DNA of 20,506 nt, from positions 3,074 through 23,579 of the forward strand of contig DDRC01000136.1 of assembly GCA_002342985.1 (NCBI GenBank), written 5' to 3'. The DNA comes from Flavobacteriales bacterium UBA2426 (GTDB lineage: Bacteria; Bacteroidota; Bacteroidia; Flavobacteriales_F; PHOS-HE28). The notes below the pieces were generated by a model. The model did no database searches, was not told the DNA's origin, and saw only the letters and a list, made by a program, of their open reading frames with translations. Of the stretch, positions 16,266 through 20,506 are shown in pieces; position 1 is the first letter of the stretch, and each line of letters begins with the position of its first letter. The position numbers were made by a program, and so were the translations under genes.

Positions 16266-17243
16266 ATGAACCGACCGATCCTCCTGCGCACCGCGTTTCC
16301 CTTGGTGATCGCCACGGCGCTTGCCGCTTGTGTGCCCAGCCGCAAGTATGAGGAGGAGAAGGCCCGCTCCCGGTCGCTGCAGGCGGAGACGGAGGCGGCC
16401 ATGGCGAAGGCCCGCGATGCAGAGACCGCGCTCACCGAGGTGCGCGGCGCCAATGAGGAAATGAAGCGCCGCATGGCCCGGCTGGAGCAGGATACCGCCG
16501 TGATGGGCAACAGCCTGCGCACGATGACCGTGCAGTACGACAAGATCAACGCGCTCAACAACGAGCTGCTCGAGAAGTACAACAAGCTGCTCGCCGGGAG
16601 CGGCAGCGAGAACCGCAAGCTGCTCTCCGACCTGGAGGCCCTTCGCCTTGACCTGATGAACAGGGAGGACTCCGTCTCGGCCCTTGCCAAGCGCATCGGC
16701 GACAAGGAGGCCGCCTTGGCCGCCCGTGAGGCCGAGCTCGCCGCGCTGCAGGCCGAACTGGCCTCGAAGGATGCGGCGATGAAGGCGCTGAAGGAGCGCG
16801 TGAGCACCGCGCTCACCGGCTTCGAGGGCAAGGGCCTCACCGTGGAGCAGCGGAACGGCCGGGTGTACGTGAGCATGGAGAACAAGCTGCTCTTCCCCAG
16901 CGGGAGCTACGCCATCGACGCCAAGGGCCGCGACCTCATCGTGAAGCTGGCCAAGGCCATTGAAGGGGAGAAGGACCTGAACGTGCTGGTGGAAGGGCAC
17001 ACCGACACCGACAAGGTGCAGGGCGGAGGAGCGCTCAAGGACAATTGGGACCTGAGCGTCATGCGCGCCACCACCGTGGTGCGCATCATGCAGGAGAGCA
17101 GCAAGCTCGATCCGGTGCGGGTGACCGCTGCGGGTCGCGGTGAATTCGTCCCGGTCGATCCGGCCGACAAGGCGAAGAACAGGCGCATCGAGATCATCCT
17201 CGCGCCCGACCTCAAGGAGCTGATGAAGCTCGTGAATGACTGA
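16266..17243 (+). CDS. OmpA-family lipoprotein with periplasmic coiled coil
   Basis: The ATG at 16266 gives 325 residues with a lipobox LAAC (cysteine 22); the earlier in-frame ATG at 16218 would put residues before the signal that do not fit. A long coiled coil spans about residues 25-185, including YDKINALNNELLEKYNKLL. The C-terminal OmpA peptidoglycan-binding domain is at about 195-315. It has LLFPSGSYAIDAKG, then LVEGHTDTD and NWDLSVMRATTVVRIM, and the closing AAGRGEFVPVDPADKAKNRR. The aspartate of GHTD and the arginine of NRRIEI, which contact diaminopimelate in this family, are both present. The protein should tether the outer membrane to peptidoglycan, with the coiled coil as a spacer. 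It converges on the STAS-like gene six bases away. Confidence 0.9.
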   Translation: MNRPILLRTAFPLVIATALAACVPSRKYEEEKARSRSLQAETEAAMAKARDAETALTEVRGANEEMKRRMARLEQDTAVMGNSLRTMTVQYDKINALNNELLEKYNKLLAGSGSENRKLLSDLEALRLDLMNREDSVSALAKRIGDKEAALAAREAELAALQAELASKDAAMKALKERVSTALTGFEGKGLTVEQRNGRVYVSMENKLLFPSGSYAIDAKGRDLIVKLAKAIEGEKDLNVLVEGHTDTDKVQGGGALKDNWDLSVMRATTVVRIMQESSKLDPVRVTAAGRGEFVPVDPADKAKNRRIEIILAPDLKELMKLVND

Positions 17244-17249
17244 GGCCGA

Positions 17250-17666
17250 CTAGGCCAGAGAGGCCTCGGACACGCCCTCCGACAGCCAGTGCCGTGCATC
17301 GCCCTCGTCGATGAAGACGGCCGTTGCATTCTCACGCGGGTGGTAGCGGAAGTAGATGCCGGCCAGGCGTTCGTTGAAGGTGCTCTGCGCGGCAAGCGCC
17401 AGCCGTCGGGCCTGGCCGCAACCGCCGTTCAGCGCATGATGATCCACTCCCATGATGCCGAGGTCGAAATCCACCTCGGGAGGGAGGACCATGAGGATGT
17501 CTGCTGCTTCAGCAGCACAGAGGCTCTGCTTGGCGCGCACGACCTCAGCCAATCCCTCCGCATCCAACTTCACATCCGGCTTGAATCGCACTTCCACCAG
17601 GCCGACAGCCGTGCGTTCCAGCGTGGCTGTCCGGGTTTCGATGAGGCGGGGATGCAGCATGTTCAC
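17250..17666 (-). CDS. Small STAS/SpoIIAA-like domain protein (DUF7793-like)
   Basis: This 138-residue soluble protein has neither signal peptide nor membrane segment. Its pattern is a beta strand (GLVEVRFKPDVKLDAEGLAE), a helix, a central strand ending in DILMVLPPEVDFDLGIMGVD, then a helix with LALAAQSTFNERLAGIYFRY and a final YHPRENATAVFIDEGDARHWL. This order recalls STAS/SEC14-like proteins common in Bacteroidota, where an HPxP/HPxE strand and a terminal EADAxxWL helix are typical. Function is unknown; a regulatory role by protein contact is possible. No anti-sigma kinase or partner-switch gene lies nearby. The ATG at 17666 is preceded 124 bases away by the divergent T9SS cargo gene. Confidence 0.65.
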   Translation of the reverse strand: MNMLHPRLIETRTATLERTAVGLVEVRFKPDVKLDAEGLAEVVRAKQSLCAAEAADILMVLPPEVDFDLGIMGVDHHALNGGCGQARRLALAAQSTFNERLAGIYFRYHPRENATAVFIDEGDARHWLSEGVSEASLA

Positions 17667-17790
17667 CGCGCAAAGGTCGATGTTATGCGCGCATACCTGT
17701 CACGATGATGCAACGGATGGTTGGGGCAGGTGGGCAACGGAGCAACGCAGGTGGCCGTCTTCCTGAAGCCAACCCGTTCAACGCCCCCCC

Positions 17791-19968
17791 ATGAAGCGAG
17801 CCCTACCCGCTGTCCTTTTCTTCTGCCACGCACTGCTGGCAGATGCCCAAGGGGGCTTGAACATCTTCCTCAACGTGCAGCATGCCACCTGCGGCAGCGC
17901 AACCGGCGGCATCACGGGATCGGCATGGGGCGGCGTGCCGCCCTATACCTACGTGTGGACCCCGGCCCCGCCGAGCGGTCAGGGTACCTTGGTGCTGCAG
18001 GACCTTCCCGCCGGCATGTATTCGGTGACCGTGACGGATGCGCAGGGCGCAACGGCATCCGCTGAGGCGACGGTCATCGAGACCCCGGACCTCTTCCCGC
18101 CTTTTGCGCCGGCCCAGGCGGCATGGAGCTGCGCGCCGGGCTGCAACGGATCCTTTAATCATTACCTGCCCCTGAGCGGCGCCACCATGCCCTACACGGT
18201 CACGTTCGATCCCCCGGGGCCGACGGGCGGCGCCAGCCCGAACGGACTCTATTTCAGCAGCCTTTGCGCCGGGGAGACGTACATGGTCACCGTCTCCGAT
18301 GCCAACGGCTGCACCGGCACTGTATCGGGACTGGAGGTGGTGGGTCCCATGGATCCGGAGATCCTGAACCTGGTGGTGACCGCCAGCTGTCCCGGCGGCA
18401 GCAATGGGGCATTCGTGGTGGAATTCACCGATGCGGACTCGATCTTCATCAACCCCAGCGGCATCCAGCAATGGTCGCAGGCGGGCAACATGCTCATGGC
18501 ATCCAATCTGGCGGCCGGGTCCTACCTGGTGTATGTGAGCATCTCCTCGAACGGTGCGCCCCCGCCGGGAACAAGCAGCCCTTGGTGCACCGCCACCTTC
18601 GCGATCGAAGTCCCGGAATCCACAGAGCCGTGCGGCACCGTCTCGGGCATCGTCTACGCCGATCTTGATGGCGACTGCATGCCGGCCGGTGCCGATGTCG
18701 GTCTGCCGTTCCGGCCGCTCACCATCGATCCGGGCGGCCAGGTGCTGCTCACCGGTGCCGATGGCAGCTATGCCACGGCCCTTTTCTACGGCGCCTACGC
18801 CTTTGATGCCGCCATCGACGGCTATGCATCGTCGTGCATCACGCTGCCGGCCGCTTTCGCCCTGGATGCCGGCGCTTCCGCAGCGACGTTCGATGTGCCG
18901 ATGGAGCCGCTGGAGGGGCCCGACGCACGCGCGTTCCTCAGCGCCGGCGTCCATCGGCCGGGATTCCCGGTGAGCTACCACGTGTCGGTGCAGAACGACG
19001 GCCCCTTCGCATTCGATGCCATGACGCTCGAGCTGGCCTACGATCCGCTGCTCACCTTGGTAACCGCTGAGGGCGCTCCCTCGGTGGTTGGTCCGGGTCA
19101 GCTGAGCTGGGCCCTGCCGGGGCTGGCGCCTTTCGCCACGGCGGCATTCACCGTGGAACTGAGCGTACCGCCGACGGCGAGCCTCATCGGCACGATGGTG
19201 AATGCCACCGTGAGCGTGACGCCCGACCCCGCCGATGCGGATCCCTCGAATGACGCCTATGGCATCACGCGGACCATCGTGGGCGCCTACGACCCGAACG
19301 ACAAGCTGGCCCAGACCAGCAGCCGCTTGAGCGAGGCATGGTTCTTCCTCGATGCGGATGCGCACGTGGACTTCACCATCCGTTTCCAGAACACCGGCAC
19401 GGCGGAGGCCATCAATGTGCATCTGATCGATACCATCTCCCCGCTGTTCGACCTGCTCTCCTTCGAGATGCTGGGCGCATCGCATCCCTTCACCGCCGCG
19501 CTGCTGCCCGCACGGGTGCTGCGGTTCGACTTCACGGGAATCATGCTGCCCGACAGCGCCGCCGACCCGCTGGGCAGCCAGGGCTACGCCAGCTTCCGGC
19601 TGAAGCCCATCCCGGGCCTGGCGCCCGGAGCCGAGCTCGCCAACACGGCGGACATCTACTTCGATTTCAATGAGCCCATCCGCACGAATACCGCGGTGCT
19701 CGGCACCGACTACACGGTTGGGCTCGCTGAGCAGGGCCTGTCGGTGCTGCTACGGCCCAATCCGGTGCGCGATGAGCTTTGGGTAGCTATGCCCCCGGGT
19801 GCGGCCTTGGCCGAGGTGGTGGCCTTGGATGGGCGCGTCGTCCTCTCGCGCAGCGTGCGGGACGCGGCGGAGCGGCTCACCGTGACCGACCTGCGACCCG
19901 GCGCATACCTGCTGCGGGTGACCACAGCCAGCGGTGCCATGGGTCAGGAGCGGTTCGTGAAGCAGTAG
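17791..19968 (+). CDS. Secreted T9SS type A cargo protein with SprB-like repeats and DUF7619-like domain
   Basis: The 725-residue protein begins with a signal peptide (about residues 1-20, cleaved near ADAQG). An SprB-type repeat is at about 29-97 (ATCGSATGGITGSAWGGVPP, then LPAGMYSVTVTDAQG), and two degenerate repeats of similar type follow to about 275. A carboxypeptidase-like or SdrD-B-like beta domain starts at about 283 (SGIVYADLDGDCMPAGADVG). A DUF11-like module covers about 390-490 (VSYHVSVQNDGPFAFDAMTL). Residues about 498-640 match the domain found before many sorting signals (GAYDPNDKL, DFTIRFQNTGTAEAINVHLI and ANTADIYFDFNEPIRTNTA). The last 75 residues are the type A sorting domain (VLLRPNPVRDELWV, then LDGRVVLSR and LRPGAYLLRVTT). 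It is exported through the T9SS and surface-attached or released. No catalytic domain is visible, so an adhesive or structural role is inferred. Confidence 0.9.
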   Translation: MKRALPAVLFFCHALLADAQGGLNIFLNVQHATCGSATGGITGSAWGGVPPYTYVWTPAPPSGQGTLVLQDLPAGMYSVTVTDAQGATASAEATVIETPDLFPPFAPAQAAWSCAPGCNGSFNHYLPLSGATMPYTVTFDPPGPTGGASPNGLYFSSLCAGETYMVTVSDANGCTGTVSGLEVVGPMDPEILNLVVTASCPGGSNGAFVVEFTDADSIFINPSGIQQWSQAGNMLMASNLAAGSYLVYVSISSNGAPPPGTSSPWCTATFAIEVPESTEPCGTVSGIVYADLDGDCMPAGADVGLPFRPLTIDPGGQVLLTGADGSYATALFYGAYAFDAAIDGYASSCITLPAAFALDAGASAATFDVPMEPLEGPDARAFLSAGVHRPGFPVSYHVSVQNDGPFAFDAMTLELAYDPLLTLVTAEGAPSVVGPGQLSWALPGLAPFATAAFTVELSVPPTASLIGTMVNATVSVTPDPADADPSNDAYGITRTIVGAYDPNDKLAQTSSRLSEAWFFLDADAHVDFTIRFQNTGTAEAINVHLIDTISPLFDLLSFEMLGASHPFTAALLPARVLRFDFTGIMLPDSAADPLGSQGYASFRLKPIPGLAPGAELANTADIYFDFNEPIRTNTAVLGTDYTVGLAEQGLSVLLRPNPVRDELWVAMPPGAALAEVVALDGRVVLSRSVRDAAERLTVTDLRPGAYLLRVTTASGAMGQERFVKQ

Positions 19969-20338
19969 GGGCCCCAGCCGGCGCGATGGCGCCATGAGTC
20001 TCTCCCCGGCGGTTGGATTCGCCGAGTGGGAAGGCGCTTTGGTAGAATTCTGGGCGGTCCCGACGAATCGGGTCGATGGGGCAGCGAGTCCGGGCATTGG
20101 CCGGATGAAAGGGGGATAGGGCCCGCCGACCCCTCCGGAGAGTGGGCTTCTCGGCTGGTTCCGTGGCCTTTACACGAGGTCATGTGGTGGTAGCTTCGGC
20201 GCATCGCTCACTTGGAAATGGAAGATCCAAGTGGCAGCCAAGGCCGGCATGAAGCTCCGCATGCAGGACTCGGGCAACGGGATGGGCAAGGATCCCGGGC
20301 GATGCTGAACCAGTCCACCCGGCGGAGCGAGACGGACC
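19969..20338 (+). other. Non-coding stretch of 370 bases with several inverted repeats
   Basis: I see no convincing gene here. Just after the preceding stop are GGGGCCCC and a GGCGC-GATG-GCGCC hairpin (19980-19993), possibly part of 3' end formation though no T run follows. At 20059-20072 CCCGA-CGAA-TCGGG is a perfect small hairpin. From 20209 on, the inverted repeats become longer and nested (separate entry). No promoter could be placed with confidence. Confidence 0.5.
20209..20328 (+). promoter_or_regulatory. Putative structured 5' leader of the last gene
   Basis: Two adjacent elements can fold. The first is a perfect 8-bp inverted repeat, CACTTGGA (20209-20216) with TCCAAGTG (20226-20233), and a nine-base loop. 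The second is a nested set: GCTCCGC (20254-20260) with GCGGAGC (20322-20328), GGACT (20266-20270) with AGTCC (20312-20316), and CGGGAT (20278-20283) with ATCCCG (20292-20297). The outer arm includes GGAG (20324-20327), the only Shine-Dalgarno-like sequence, 11 bases before the ATG at 20339. It matches no riboswitch class I recognise. Chance pairing in GC-rich DNA remains possible. Confidence 0.4.
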
Positions 20339-20506
20339 ATGAAGCAGTTCCGAGCGGTATTCCTGCAAGCATCCCTTACAGCCATCCTGCTCCTCGCGGC
20401 ATCGCCGGGCGCCACGGCCCAGACCAGCTCCCAGCGGGCCGCTGTGCAGCTGAGTGCAACGGTGCAGGCGGCACCCGCGCAGATCACCCTGTCGTGGGCG
20501 GCCATG
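20339..20506 (+). CDS. Exported protein, N-terminal fragment (cut by window edge)
   Basis: From the ATG at 20339 the frame is open for 56 codons to the end of the window. The first 26 residues form a clear signal peptide (FLQASLTAILLLAASPGATAQ). After it comes AAVQLSATVQAAPAQITLSW, which looks like the first strands of a fibronectin type III or similar beta domain, as in many secreted Bacteroidota proteins. It may be another T9SS cargo, but the C-terminus needed to show that is outside the window. The opposite strand is also open here but has no signal peptide or recognisable domain. Its leader has strong inverted repeats (see the separate entry). Confidence 0.7.
   Translation, partial: MKQFRAVFLQASLTAILLLAASPGATAQTSSQRAAVQLSATVQAAPAQITLSWAAM

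Noticed and set aside
17803..19485. A 560-codon open frame on the minus strand opposite the type A cargo gene
   Set aside because: Its composition (rich in R, G, H and A) is that of an antisense frame in GC-rich DNA. It shows no domain or signal, while the plus strand encodes a complete recognisable protein.
19969..20000. GGGGCCCC and GGCGC-GATG-GCGCC as a rho-independent terminator
   Set aside because: The stem is short and no T run follows; it cannot be called a terminator from sequence alone.
20170..20505. A 111-codon minus-strand frame at the right edge
   Set aside because: It runs opposite a good signal peptide on the plus strand and has no domain features.

Overview
The window is GC-rich, gene-dense DNA from a member of the Bacteroidota, most likely a high-GC Flavobacteriales-type lineage (inference). 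The evidence is two different Type IX secretion (T9SS) C-terminal sorting domains, an outer-membrane protein whose N-terminal half resembles the gliding/T9SS protein SprA, a Bacteroidota-style membrane-anchored coiled-coil protein, and promoter-like TAnnTTTG (-7) elements. No tRNA, rRNA, CRISPR array, insertion sequence or prophage gene was seen.

Layout. At 1-1147 (+) the 3' end of a YbdL-type methionine/glutamine aminotransferase overlaps an omega-amidase. From 9091 down to 1157 (-) a probable operon runs comF, msrC (free methionine-R-sulfoxide reductase), an Ig-like lipoprotein, and a 1670-residue secreted adhesin-like protein. The adhesin has an IgGFc-binding-like N-terminus, a reelin-like domain, tandem Ig-like repeats and a T9SS type B tail. 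Divergent from comF is a membrane-anchored coiled-coil protein (9173-10081, +). It converges on a SprA-related beta-barrel protein (13572-10084, -). A lipoprotein of the oligopeptide-binding family (13737-15440, +) diverges from the barrel gene and overlaps, tail to tail, an uncharacterised protein (16156-15437, -). Then come an OmpA-family lipoprotein (16266-17243, +), a small STAS/SpoIIAA-like protein (17666-17250, -), a secreted protein with a T9SS type A tail (17791-19968, +), a 370-base non-coding stretch with strong inverted repeats, and the 5' end of another exported protein (20339 to the edge, +).

How it fits together. The first pair probably completes glutamine-dependent transamination: the amidase clears the alpha-ketoglutaramate produced. 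Most of the rest is cell envelope or surface: two T9SS cargo proteins, a large barrel, three lipoproteins and a membrane-anchored coiled-coil protein. Genes are packed tightly, and several convergent pairs have almost no space for a terminator. I found no clear evidence of a new defence or mobile system. The best leads are the unusual adhesin architecture, the short SprA relative, and the structured leader before the last gene.
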